A DNA stretch of 64,000 bases from Adlercreutzia sp. ZJ176 (lineage in GTDB: Bacteria; Actinomycetota; Coriobacteriia; Coriobacteriales; Eggerthellaceae): positions 140,722 to 204,721 of the forward strand of contig NZ_JAAKEC010000003.1 of assembly GCF_011038975.1 (NCBI RefSeq), read 5' to 3'. Numbering within the stretch: position 1 is the stretch's first letter; each line of letters begins with the position of its first letter. Both the position numbers and the translations under genes were made by a program. The notes beneath the pieces were generated by a model. The model made no database searches, was not told where the DNA came from, and saw only the letters and a list, made by a program, of their open reading frames with translations. Shown here one piece after another: positions 39,061 through 46,684 of the stretch.

Positions 39061-39621
39061 CTAGTCGAGGAAGTCAACCTCGCCCGAGTGGGTGTGGTAG
39101 ACGGCGCCGCGTATCTCAAGCCCGTCATGCGCGGCGAGGCGCGCAAGCTCCTCGTCGGACCCGAGCGCCGCCATGCTCGCGCGCACGTTGCGCACGACGG
39201 CCTCGTAGGGGTCGGTCGTATCGCCGATGACCTGGGTGATCTTGTCGGTGATCGCCGCCACCGCGCCGGCGCAGCCGCCCTCCATCGCCGCGGACACCGC
39301 GCCGCAGCGCGTGTGGCCGAGCACGAGCAGGAGCTTCACGTGCAGGTGCTCGCACGCGTACACCGCGCTCGCCAGCTCGGAGGGGCCCACCACGTTGCCC
39401 GCCACGCGAATGGTGAACAGGTCACCGAGGCTCGCCATGAACATGTGCTCGGGCACCACGCGCGAGTCCGAGCAGGTGAGCACGATGGCGTACGGGCTCT
39501 GCCCGTACTCGTAGAGCTCCGTGATGCGCTCGAGCGACGTGTCGAGCTTGTGCTGCCGCAGCGTCAGGAAGTCGCGGTTGCCCCGTTTCAGACGGTCGAT
39601 GGCGGCGCTTGCCGAGATCAT
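39061..39621 (-). CDS. Beta-class carbonic anhydrase
   Basis: 186 aa. Zinc ligands appear as CSDSR (Cys, Asp) and GHTRCGA (His, Cys), with RVAGNVVGP between them, all standard for beta carbonic anhydrases. It interconverts CO2 and bicarbonate and probably supplies carboxylases. It is short but complete, and lies 3 bases downstream of an acetyltransferase gene. Confidence 0.96.
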   Translation of the reverse strand: MISASAAIDRLKRGNRDFLTLRQHKLDTSLERITELYEYGQSPYAIVLTCSDSRVVPEHMFMASLGDLFTIRVAGNVVGPSELASAVYACEHLHVKLLLVLGHTRCGAVSAAMEGGCAGAVAAITDKITQVIGDTTDPYEAVVRNVRASMAALGSDEELARLAAHDGLEIRGAVYHTHSGEVDFLD

Positions 39622-39624
39622 GGC

Positions 39625-40143
39625 TCAGCCCTCCTCGCGGTCGCGTGAGGCGCAGGGGATGCCCGCGGCCTCGTGGTAGAAGATGTGCATGTCCTCGTAG
39701 GCGCCCTCTTTGTTGAGGAAGCCCCGGGGGATGGCGCCGACACGGGTGAATCCAAGGCTCTCGTAAAGGCGGATGGCGCGCGCGTTGCTCGCCACCACCG
39801 CGTTGAACTGCAGGCCGCGAAAACCGCAGGGAGCGAGGTGCGCGAGCGCGTCGGACACGAGCGCGCGGCCCGCTCCCCTGCCGCGCGCCGCGCTGCTCAC
39901 CGCGAAGCTCGCGTTCGCCACGTGGGAGCAGCGCCCCACGTTGTTGGGATGCAGGATGTACAGGCCGATGACGCGCCCCTCGTCAATGGCCACCGCCGCG
40001 TAGGTCTGCGCGGCGAAGAACGCCGCGCCGGTCTGTTCGTCAAGCTCGTCGAGCTGCGGGAACGCCCGGCCGTCGCGCACGACCTCGTTCCAGATGGGGA
40101 CCATGGCCGCCACGTCGGCGGGCGTGTAGGCGCGCACCTCCAT
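39625..40143 (-). CDS. GNAT-family N-acetyltransferase
   Basis: 172 aa from ATG 40143 (MEVRAYTPADVAAMVPIWNE), two bases after the ftsY stop. The acetyl-CoA-binding motif A is AARGRGAGRALVSDALAH and motif B NARAIRLYESLGFTRVG. It is similar to phosphinothricin/amino-acid N-acetyltransferases, but the substrate cannot be assigned. Confidence 0.9.
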   Translation of the reverse strand: MEVRAYTPADVAAMVPIWNEVVRDGRAFPQLDELDEQTGAAFFAAQTYAAVAIDEGRVIGLYILHPNNVGRCSHVANASFAVSSAARGRGAGRALVSDALAHLAPCGFRGLQFNAVVASNARAIRLYESLGFTRVGAIPRGFLNKEGAYEDMHIFYHEAAGIPCASRDREEG

Positions 40144-40145
40144 GG

Positions 40146-41495
40146 CTAGAACCACTTCTCCCAGAAGTGCTTCTTGCGCGGCTGCTCGACGGGCGCGGGC
40201 TCGGCGGCGACGGAGTCGGCGTCAGGGTCGGCGGCCGCCAGGGCGAGCTCGGCCAGCTCCTCGTCGGTGAACGCGGCGTCATCGGATTCAGGCTCTGCCG
40301 ACGCGACCGCCTCCGCAGGCTCGGGCTCGAACTCCGCCGCGGCTTCCGCGGCTTCGGGCTCCACCCCTTCCGCAAGCTCTTCCGCGACCTCAGCCTCGGC
40401 TTCGGGCGCGGACTCCGCGGGTTCCTCGGCCTCCACAGGCTCCTCGGCCTCCTCAACCTCCGCAGGCTTTTCGGCCGCCGCCGTCGCGGGCGCGCCCTCA
40501 AGCACGTCGCGGCGACGCTCCCCGGCGGTCATGGCCGCCTGCTTGGCGTTCTCGCCGACAGGCTCGGCATCCTCCTCGTAACGCTCGTCGAAGTCGCCGA
40601 TGAGCGCGCTCGAGAACGCATGCGCGTCGAAGTCGCGCAAATCGTCGATCCCCTCGCCCACGCCGATCTTGATGATGGGCAGCTCGAGCTCGTGGCTCAC
40701 GGCGAGCGCGATGCCGCCCTTCGCCGTGCCGTCGAGCTTGGTGACGATGAGCGCGTCAAGGTCGAGCGCGCGGTTGAACTCGCGCGCCTGCTGCAGGCCG
40801 TTCTGGCCCGTGGTGGCGTCGATCACGAGCACCGTGTACACCGGCAGCTCGGAGCGCTTGCGCACCACGTTCACCACCTTCTCGAGCTCGCGCATGAGGT
40901 CGGCCGAGGTGTGCAGACGGCCCGCCGTGTCGATGAGCACGAGGTCGGAGCCGGCCGCCTCGGCGCGCTCGATGGTGTCGTAGCACACGCTCGCCGGGTC
41001 GCTCCCGCGCTCGCGCGTGACCATCTCCACGCCCGCGCGGCGCGCCCACACCTCGAGCTGCTCGATGGCCGCGGCGCGGAAGGTGTCGGCCGAGCCCAGG
41101 ATGACGGAGCGGCCCGCGTCGGTCTGCTCCTTGGCGATCTTGCCCACCGTGGTGGTCTTGCCCGTGCCGTTGATGCCCACGAACAGCAAAAGAGCGGGCC
41201 CGCCGCCGAGGATCTCCTCGCCGCCAGGCGTAAACGTGGCGCTGATCTGGTCGTTCAGAAGGTCGAGCACCGCGTAGGCGTCAGGCAGCGCGAGTCGCGT
41301 GGCCTGGTCGCGCAGCCGCTCCACGATGTCGAAGGCCGCTGAGCCGCCGATGTCGGAGAGGATGAGCGTCTCCTCGAGCGTCTCCCAGAAATCCTCGTCG
41401 AGGTTCGGCCCGCGGTCGAGCAGGACGTTCATCGACTCCTTGAACTTGTCACGGGAGCGCGAAAGCCCCTCGCTGATCTTGTCGAAAAAACCCAT
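40146..41495 (-). CDS. ftsY: SRP receptor FtsY with C-terminal acidic domain
   Basis: 449 aa. NG domain: MGFFDKISEGLSRSRDKFKE, GINGTGKTTTVGKIA, DTAGRLHTSADLM, TKLDGTAKGG, GVGEGIDDLRDFD. In most FtsY proteins the acidic A domain precedes NG. Here NG starts at residue 1 and about 150 acidic, Glu/Ala/Pro-rich residues follow it, closing with the basic-aromatic RKKHFWEKWF that may touch the membrane. It recruits Ffh-ribosome complexes to the translocon. Confidence 0.97.
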   Translation of the reverse strand: MGFFDKISEGLSRSRDKFKESMNVLLDRGPNLDEDFWETLEETLILSDIGGSAAFDIVERLRDQATRLALPDAYAVLDLLNDQISATFTPGGEEILGGGPALLLFVGINGTGKTTTVGKIAKEQTDAGRSVILGSADTFRAAAIEQLEVWARRAGVEMVTRERGSDPASVCYDTIERAEAAGSDLVLIDTAGRLHTSADLMRELEKVVNVVRKRSELPVYTVLVIDATTGQNGLQQAREFNRALDLDALIVTKLDGTAKGGIALAVSHELELPIIKIGVGEGIDDLRDFDAHAFSSALIGDFDERYEEDAEPVGENAKQAAMTAGERRRDVLEGAPATAAAEKPAEVEEAEEPVEAEEPAESAPEAEAEVAEELAEGVEPEAAEAAAEFEPEPAEAVASAEPESDDAAFTDEELAELALAAADPDADSVAAEPAPVEQPRKKHFWEKWF

Positions 41496-41571
41496 GGCAG
41501 ACTACCTCCATGCCAACGTCGCACCTTGCACCATGCCATTCTATGCCATCAGGCGCACGTTAGCCCCCACC

Positions 41572-41582
41572 CCGCCGAAAAA
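41572..41582. repeat. Direct repeat flanking the accessory island, left copy
   Basis: CCGCCGAAAAA occurs here, between the ftsY start and the PIN gene, and again at 46606-46616 next to the smc terminator. The two copies bracket the lower-GC island. Eleven bases could match by chance. Confidence 0.35.
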
Positions 41583-41606
41583 CAAGGCGCCAACACGAGG
41601 GAAAGG

Positions 41607-42113
41607 TCAAGCTCCCCGCTCTGCGCGCAGCTTGAGGTAGGTGAGCATGTCGGCACTTGAGTAGGCTTTGACGGTCGATGTGCGAGCGAGCCTCACGTCG
41701 TTGGTCACGAGGAAATCGATACCCGCGAGCTCAGCCGCAGCTGCCACCAGGCCGTCCTCTAGATCGAAGAAGAGCGTCTTCTGCTGGCGCGCGAGCCAAA
41801 CGGTACGCAGGTCAAGCGGGAGGGGAATGGCGAGGTCTCGAATGGCGTCAACGACACCCCATGCCATCTCGTTACAGGCGAGTGCCTCGGACCCCGTCAC
41901 CTCCTTCCCCGCCGCCCTCAGGCGTCGCTTATGGATGGAGCCCACAAGGTAGTAGACGTCCTTCAGGCTGCCCGCGAAGTACGCAAGGCCAATCCCTTCC
42001 ACGTATGCGTAGTCAATGAGAGCGAAGGCGTCCTCATGGAACGTACGCCACGGGTCGAAGTAGTCAAGCCACACGTTGGTATCAAGGAGAAGCGACATCT
42101 CCCCCGCGTTCAC
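41607..42113 (-). CDS. PIN-domain (VapC-like) toxin
   Basis: 168 aa from GTG 42113, which overlaps the antitoxin stop and follows GAGAGGGG. PIN acidic residues are seen in LLLDTNVWLDYF (Asp), a central Glu in SEALACNEMAW, DLEDGLVAAAAELAGIDFLV (Asp) and VTNDV. PIN proteins of TA loci are RNases, often cutting tRNA or rRNA. Coupling to the RHH-like gene upstream makes a type II module. Confidence 0.88.
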   Translation of the reverse strand: MNAGEMSLLLDTNVWLDYFDPWRTFHEDAFALIDYAYVEGIGLAYFAGSLKDVYYLVGSIHKRRLRAAGKEVTGSEALACNEMAWGVVDAIRDLAIPLPLDLRTVWLARQQKTLFFDLEDGLVAAAAELAGIDFLVTNDVRLARTSTVKAYSSADMLTYLKLRAERGA

Positions 42114-42469
42114 AAAAGGCCCCTCTCCTCATAGCGGTCGACAAGCGCCTCCTCATAGAGCTCGCGGTCACCTAACATGCTCGGAAGCGGGTCACGCGTG
42201 ATGCCACGTTCCGCGTAGAACGCCGTCACCTGCCGCTGCATGGCATGGAAGTCATCGAGCTTGCGCAGGCGCTCTTCACGCCCACCGTCACGCGGCGTCG
42301 GCTCGATGACCGTGCGAACGTCGGCGTCTCGCACGCCCTCGCGACTCAGGAAATCATAGAAGCCCTGTACGGCCTTCGACGGCGTGAACCCTAAGGAGGC
42401 TAGCCGCGCGTCGCCGTCGCGCTTTCGCTGAACCCCAATGCGCACGTTCATCTGCTGAGTTGCCTCCAT
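42110..42469 (-). CDS. Antitoxin of the PIN toxin (RHH-like)
   Basis: 119 aa from ATG 42469 after GAGGTGCGCTG. MNVRIGVQRKRDGDARLASL and GFTPSKAVQGFYDFL resemble the ribbon-helix-helix of RelB/DinJ-type antitoxins; the C-terminal half is charged and should wrap the toxin. Its tail, encoded at 42110-42190, recurs as fragments at about 43014-43069 and 44352-44426. A palindrome over the promoter suggests autorepression. Confidence 0.82.
   Translation of the reverse strand: MEATQQMNVRIGVQRKRDGDARLASLGFTPSKAVQGFYDFLSREGVRDADVRTVIEPTPRDGGREERLRKLDDFHAMQRQVTAFYAERGITRDPLPSMLGDRELYEEALVDRYEERGLL
42139..42169. repeat. Antitoxin-tail repeat, copy 1 (inside intact gene)
   Basis: The 31 bases starting CGACAAGCGCC and ending GAGCTCGCGGTC are identical at 43014-43044 and 44390-44420. 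On the minus strand they encode DRELYEEALV of the antitoxin C-terminus. Confidence 0.9.
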
Positions 42470-42506
42470 CAGCGCACCTCCTCGACACAAGCGTGTTCAT
42501 GATGCT

Positions 42507-42523
42507 TGCTATATTGTATAGCA
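42507..42523. promoter_or_regulatory. Operator palindrome of the TA module
   Basis: TGCTATA-TTG-TATAGCA is a perfect 7-bp inverted repeat 38 bases upstream of the antitoxin ATG, in an AT-rich promoter region (TTGTAT and TACAAT elements on the minus strand). It fits an autoregulatory site bound by the antitoxin. Confidence 0.65.
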
Positions 42524-42662
42524 TTCTATTGATACAAGGCAATACGGAGGTTGCGATCCGATCTTGTCACAGATACATTGCCGTCGATCTTTTGCCTGCA
42601 ATGATTCGCCATGGTCACTTGACAATAGGCACTAGCGAGATCGAATCTGACGTTTCGTGGTT

Positions 42663-42824
42663 TTAACTTCTTCTGAACCGGGCAGAGGATGCCCTTAGGG
42701 ACTCGACGTTATCGCACGCCAAGCCCCTCTCGTTCACGAGAATCTCGCAAAGCTCGTCAAGTGTCCTGAACGACTTGTCAGACATTGGAGTTTCTTTCCG
42801 CAAATGCAGGAAGGCCCACCGCAT
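42663..42824 (-). pseudogene. Small ORF or gene remnant, 53 aa
   Basis: The minus strand is open from a TGA at 42864-42866 and reads QRPPKPLNDAEMRWAFLHLR, then SDKSFRTLDELCEILVNERG and ends SSARFRRS. The first ATG is at 42824 with no clear ribosome site. Codon pattern and composition look protein-like, but the frame is cut at its start. Probably the 3' part of a decayed gene. No family recognised. Confidence 0.4.
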
Positions 42825-42940
42825 TTCAGCATCGTTGAGAGGCTTGGGTGGGCGCTGATGGGTTCATTCTAATTACTCCAGAAAAGAACGTCCATAGGGA
42901 TGAAGCGATAAAGCAACCTTTTGCACTGGACCAAGCGTTT

Positions 42941-43069
42941 GGTTGTTCAGCTACCCCCTGCAAAATAGCTCATGCTCCTCACGCTCACAGGAGGCCGCGC
43001 TCCTCAGAGCGCTCGACAAGCGCCTCCTCATAGAGCTCGCGGTCGCTCAACGTGCTCGGAAGCGATTCT
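42941..43069 (-). pseudogene. Antitoxin-tail repeat, copy 2
   Basis: On the minus strand the fragment reads LPSTLSDRELYEEALVERSE and ERGLL before TGA, nearly the same as the intact antitoxin tail (LPSMLGDRELYEEALVDRYE). The match to copy 3 continues past the stop to about 42941. The end of the 24-residue-repeat gene runs into it in another frame. Confidence 0.75.
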
Positions 43070-43961
43070 CGGATAACGCACACTTATCGGGGTTGGCGGC
43101 TATCCACTCTTCGATCGACTTGTAGTCATTGTCCCTTAGACAGGATGAAACGGTCTCGCAGACACCACGGTCGATATCGTCAACCAACACATCCAACCCA
43201 TAACCTTGCTCGGCAACTACGCCGCGTACCCACTCTTCGGGGTCATTGACCAATACATCAAGGCCATATCCTTGCTCGGCAACAGCTACACGGACTCCCC
43301 AAAAGGGATCGTTTACCAGAACGTCGAGACCGTAGCCTTGTTGCGCGACGGCGCTGCGAACAACCGCGTTGGAGTCATTAACAAGTTGGTCCAGCCCGTA
43401 ACCGTACTCGGCCACTACGGCACGAACCCACCGCTCAGAATCATTAACGAGAACATCAAAGCCATGCCCTTGTCGCGCCACAGCTGCTCTTACCGGCCAA
43501 TCTTGATCTTCAACCAGCTGATTCAGGCCGTAACCTTGTTGAGCAACAGCCTCACGAACAAACACATCGGGATCATGCATCAGTTTATCTAAGCCGTAAC
43601 CTTGCTCGGCTACGGTTTCACGAACCTCCCAATCAGGATCGTTGACGAGCGCATCCAACCCGTAGCCTTGCTCGGCAACAGCGACGCGAACATCAACCTC
43701 AACGTCGGTTATCAACCTTTCGAGTCCATACCCTTGTTTTGCGACGACCACGCGAACATGCCAGTCCTCATCATCGACAAGCTGATCGAGTCCATACCCT
43801 TGTTCGGCAACGGCAATACGAACATAATCGCTACGATCATTCACGAGCTTTTCCAGTCCATAGCCTTGTTGCGCAGCGTTGTAACGCTCAAGATAATCCT
43901 CGCTGTCAACCATTTCGCGCTGCTCGTCGCTCAAAGCACCATATGGCACAAATTCACTCAT
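43047..43961 (-). CDS. Protein of eleven 24-residue QGYGLD repeats
   Basis: 304 aa starting MSEFVPYGALSDEQREMVDS. From about residue 30 to 280 a 24-residue unit with consensus VRxAVAEQGYGLDxLVNDPD recurs eleven times (one unit has QGHGF, one EYGYG). The pattern is like HEAT/leucine-rich-variant solenoids made of two short helices, usually protein-protein scaffolds. The last residues (CALSENRFRAR) are read through the antitoxin-tail fragment, so the original C-terminus may be lost. Lower GC than the core genes. Confidence 0.82.
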   Translation of the reverse strand: MSEFVPYGALSDEQREMVDSEDYLERYNAAQQGYGLEKLVNDRSDYVRIAVAEQGYGLDQLVDDEDWHVRVVVAKQGYGLERLITDVEVDVRVAVAEQGYGLDALVNDPDWEVRETVAEQGYGLDKLMHDPDVFVREAVAQQGYGLNQLVEDQDWPVRAAVARQGHGFDVLVNDSERWVRAVVAEYGYGLDQLVNDSNAVVRSAVAQQGYGLDVLVNDPFWGVRVAVAEQGYGLDVLVNDPEEWVRGVVAEQGYGLDVLVDDIDRGVCETVSSCLRDNDYKSIEEWIAANPDKCALSENRFRAR

Positions 43962-44063
43962 CGTGCATTGCCTGTTCTACTCGTATCAACTTCTGCCTTA
44001 TCGTTCATCGTTACCGCTTTTCTGGTGTTTTATGTGCGATGGTGCCCATTGCTACCATCCTAC

Positions 44064-44273
44064 TTATTCGCTCCCCGAACGTGCGAGGAAATTGGAGAAA
44101 AAGACCAAAGAGAAAACCGTATCGACTCGCTCGACTTCGGAAACGAGCTGCGAGCACCCCTCTCGGATGAGATCACACCGACGCTCAAGCTCTTTCAAAA
44201 CCTCAACGCTCTCGACGCTTCTCGTTTGAATCTGATCGCTTGCGATGATCTTCTCGGCCAACGCTGATGGCAT
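44064..44273 (-). CDS. Small helical hypothetical protein, 69 aa
   Basis: ATG 44273 follows GGGGAGGTGGGCC. The product starts MPSALAEKIIASDQIQTRSV and contains a predicted amphipathic helix VEVLKELERRCDLIREGCSQ. No known family. It precedes the repeat-protein gene by about 100 bases and may be its partner. Confidence 0.55.
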   Translation of the reverse strand: MPSALAEKIIASDQIQTRSVESVEVLKELERRCDLIREGCSQLVSEVERVDTVFSLVFFSNFLARSGSE

Positions 44274-44316
44274 GGCCCACCTCCCCTTCACCTATTGCGG
44301 AGCATTCTAGCACCGC

Positions 44317-44420
44317 GGTTGTTGCTCAGCTATCCCCCGCGAAAAGCTCGAGCTCTCCGCTCACGGGAGACCGCGTTCGCCGGAGCGCTCGACAAGCGCC
44401 TCCTCATAGAGCTCGCGGTC
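44317..44420 (-). pseudogene. Antitoxin-tail repeat, copy 3
   Basis: The minus strand reads ICDRELYEEALVERSGERGL, then P and TGA. It shares the 31-base core with the other copies and a diverged stretch of about 70 bases with copy 2 beyond the stop (…GGGGG-TAGCTGA-CAAC). Nothing of the antitoxin N-terminus is left. Confidence 0.75.
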
Positions 44421-44496
44421 GCAAATGACAAGTTGGACCAATCGAGTTGAGCAGATCACCATTTGCACTTAGAATGTCTGCTATCATCTGTTTAAC

Positions 44497-44531
44497 GGTA
44501 CCAGTTTTGAAATTGTGACGACTTTGGTACC
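44497..44531. promoter_or_regulatory. Inverted repeat upstream of the first DUF4143 ATPase
   Basis: GGTACCA (44497-44503) and TGGTACC (44525-44531) form a perfect 7-bp inverted repeat with a 21-base spacer, 32 bases before the ATPase ATG. A regulator-binding role is inferred from its place. No convincing -35/-10 pair is seen. Confidence 0.5.
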
Positions 44532-44562
44532 CTTAAAGTGACCATAAGAGGAGATACGAGCG

Positions 44563-45807
44563 ATGGGCGACTCCAAGATTCAGAAGCGCTATCGGCGCGA
44601 GCGCTACCTCGAGAAGGTGCGCCCGTTCGTCCACGACGCCGGCCTCATCAAGGTCATCACGGGCATCCGCCGCTGCGGAAAGTCGTGTCTCATGGAATCC
44701 ATTGCCTCAGAGCTCGTGGACGGCGGGGTGCCGCTCAAAGACATTATCTACCTCGACCTGGAAAAACGAGGCCTGCGCTCCGTTAAGACCCCCGACGCGC
44801 TCGACGCAGCCATCGACGAGCGCGTCATAGACAGCGACTTCAAGTACCTCTTCATCGACGAGGTACAGAGCGTGAAGGGGTTCGAGGAGGTCGTCAACTC
44901 CTATCGCGCTGACGGCGGCTTCTCGGTCTTCATCACCGGCTCGAACTCCTACCTGCTATCAGGGGAGCTCATCACCAAGCTCACCGGCCGCTACGTTGAA
45001 ATCGAAATGTTCACGCTGTCCTTCGACGAGTACCTTGGCATGCGCTCCTTCCTCGGTAAACCCGAGCAGCCGCGTGCGCAGAGCTTTCGCGAATGGCTGC
45101 GCTACGGAGGCTTCCCGAAGTCCTTAGAGTTCGATGACACGCGCGCCAAGTCGCGCTACATAGAGGACGTGGTGGACCAGATCATCAAGAAGGACGTCTA
45201 CGCTCGAAGCCGCGTGCGCAACCGCGCCACGTTCGAGCGCGTCATGACCTACATTATCAACAACTTCGCGGCACCCACGAACCTCGAGGGCATCGCCCGG
45301 TATCTCAACGAGGCGGCACACTTGCCCATCAAACGCCAGACGCTCGCCCGATACATCGACCTGCTCGTGGCAGCCAAGGTCATCTACCGATGCGACCGCT
45401 TCGACCTCAAGTCGAAGAGATCCCTGCAGGGCGGCGAGAAGTACTACCTGGCCGACCCTGGCATCTACTTCGCACGCAACGTAGACGCCACCATGAACTA
45501 CGGTCCTCTGTTGGAGAACACCGCCTACACCTGGTTGCGCGCCAAGGGATACGCGGTGAGTGTAGGCATCATCGGGAAGCTTGAAGTCGACTTCATCGCC
45601 CGTCGGGCCGATGAGGGATACGCCTACGTCCAGGTGTCCATGTCGGTTGCCGATCCGGCTGTCGAGGAGAGGGAGTACCGGCCCTTCGGAAACGTGCGGG
45701 ACAACTGGCCCCAGTACCTGCTGACGCTCGACCCGCTCCCCTTGGAGCGAGACGGCGTGACCCACCTCAACATGATGGAACTCATGGCCGACGGCGGAGA
45801 TCTCTAA
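44563..45807 (+). CDS. AAA ATPase with DUF4143 (COG1373)
   Basis: 414 aa, one of the few plus-strand genes. Walker A is ITGIRRCGKSCLM (36-), Walker B YLFIDEVQ, sensor FITGSNSYLLS. The C-terminal DUF4143 region (about 200-400) resembles a PD-(D/E)XK fold: GKLEVDFIARRADEGYAYVQ, in which Gln replaces the usual Glu and Ser follows instead of Lys, so nuclease activity is doubtful. Such ATPases are frequent in host-associated and mobile regions; their role is unknown. No TA partner is coupled. Confidence 0.88.
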   Translation: MGDSKIQKRYRRERYLEKVRPFVHDAGLIKVITGIRRCGKSCLMESIASELVDGGVPLKDIIYLDLEKRGLRSVKTPDALDAAIDERVIDSDFKYLFIDEVQSVKGFEEVVNSYRADGGFSVFITGSNSYLLSGELITKLTGRYVEIEMFTLSFDEYLGMRSFLGKPEQPRAQSFREWLRYGGFPKSLEFDDTRAKSRYIEDVVDQIIKKDVYARSRVRNRATFERVMTYIINNFAAPTNLEGIARYLNEAAHLPIKRQTLARYIDLLVAAKVIYRCDRFDLKSKRSLQGGEKYYLADPGIYFARNVDATMNYGPLLENTAYTWLRAKGYAVSVGIIGKLEVDFIARRADEGYAYVQVSMSVADPAVEEREYRPFGNVRDNWPQYLLTLDPLPLERDGVTHLNMMELMADGGDL

Positions 45808-46610
45808 AAGCTTGAATTGGCACCTGCCTCAATGCTCATCAGGCTCAGGCGAAGGATAACATTTTCGACTGCATTAGGCATCGGCTAAGCCACCGGGTAG
45901 CTCGTTTCGAAAAGAGAAGGGGCAGATGATGGCCCACATGACCTGAGATATTTGGCCGAGCGCGGCTATGGCAATCTTCACTTAAGGTACATAGGTACTG
46001 CTAACTTTCTTGGAGCAACAAGATTCTCTAGAGAGGCATGTAGGTGCTTTTTCCAGCAGATGTTTCAGCTTGGGTATTTGGAGATAAAAACATCCTCTTC
46101 CGTTGCCTGTGATAAAGCTAGTGGGATTAAGTCGAGCGAGTGAAACTGTGCTGCTCCGAAGAACAAGACGCCTCGAGAAACAAGATGACGAGGGGAGCGC
46201 GAGGGAGCAATGGTTAGTTCGTGAGGTTCCTCATCCGCACAGTATTCAGGTTCATACAGGCACTGCATGAACGAATGCGTGCGCCTCAAATCAGGCTATA
46301 AAAAATCAGGTATTTTGATGAGAGGTTGTTTTTTCGCTTTATGAGTACAATTGATCGATTAAATGCAACGAAATACGCAGGATTCTTGTTTTAGGAAGAG
46401 CCCAAATGGGTATGATAGGAAGAGTTTTATGGGTAAGAGAATGTCTACCTATTGATAAAGACCACTGTTGGTGCTTGACTTGCTTACATGAGTTCTTGGG
46501 GCGAGCCGCCTCCCCTTCCCTGCTTCAGCTTGATTTGATTCTGGTTTCTCGGGTAATCGCCATTGCGTGGAATGCAGCACCCCTTCCTCTGAGAGCGTTA
46601 AAACTCCGCC
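45808..46610. other. AT-rich gap without a supported gene
   Basis: About 800 bases of lower GC. A plus-strand stretch open from about 45899 to 46143 reads RGYGNLHLRYIGTANFLGAT and LGYLEIKTSSSVACDK, which may be the tail of a decayed gene but has no start or ribosome site. The rest shows neither a gene nor repeats. Confidence 0.5.
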
Positions 46611-46616
46611 GAAAAA
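46606..46616. repeat. Direct repeat flanking the accessory island, right copy
   Basis: Second copy of CCGCCGAAAAA, lying in the tract that follows the smc terminator hairpin. See 41572-41582. Confidence 0.35.
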
Positions 46617-46650
46617 GAACCTCCGTCGCACGTCAATCGCGACGGAGGTT
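46611..46650 (-). terminator. Terminator after smc
   Basis: A 12-bp perfect stem AACCTCCGTCGC / GCGACGGAGGTT (46618-46650) with a 9-base loop, followed on the minus strand by CTTTTTC. It lies 34 bases past the smc stop and ends the rpmF-plsX-rnc-smc series. Confidence 0.95.
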
Positions 46651-46684
46651 TCAGACTAAGACTACGGGTTTCGAAAACGCAACC

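Noticed and set aside
43602..44267. 221-codon plus-strand frame with hydrophobic segments
   Set aside because: It is the complement of the 24-residue-repeat gene and the 69-aa gene; its periodic pattern mirrors the repeats.
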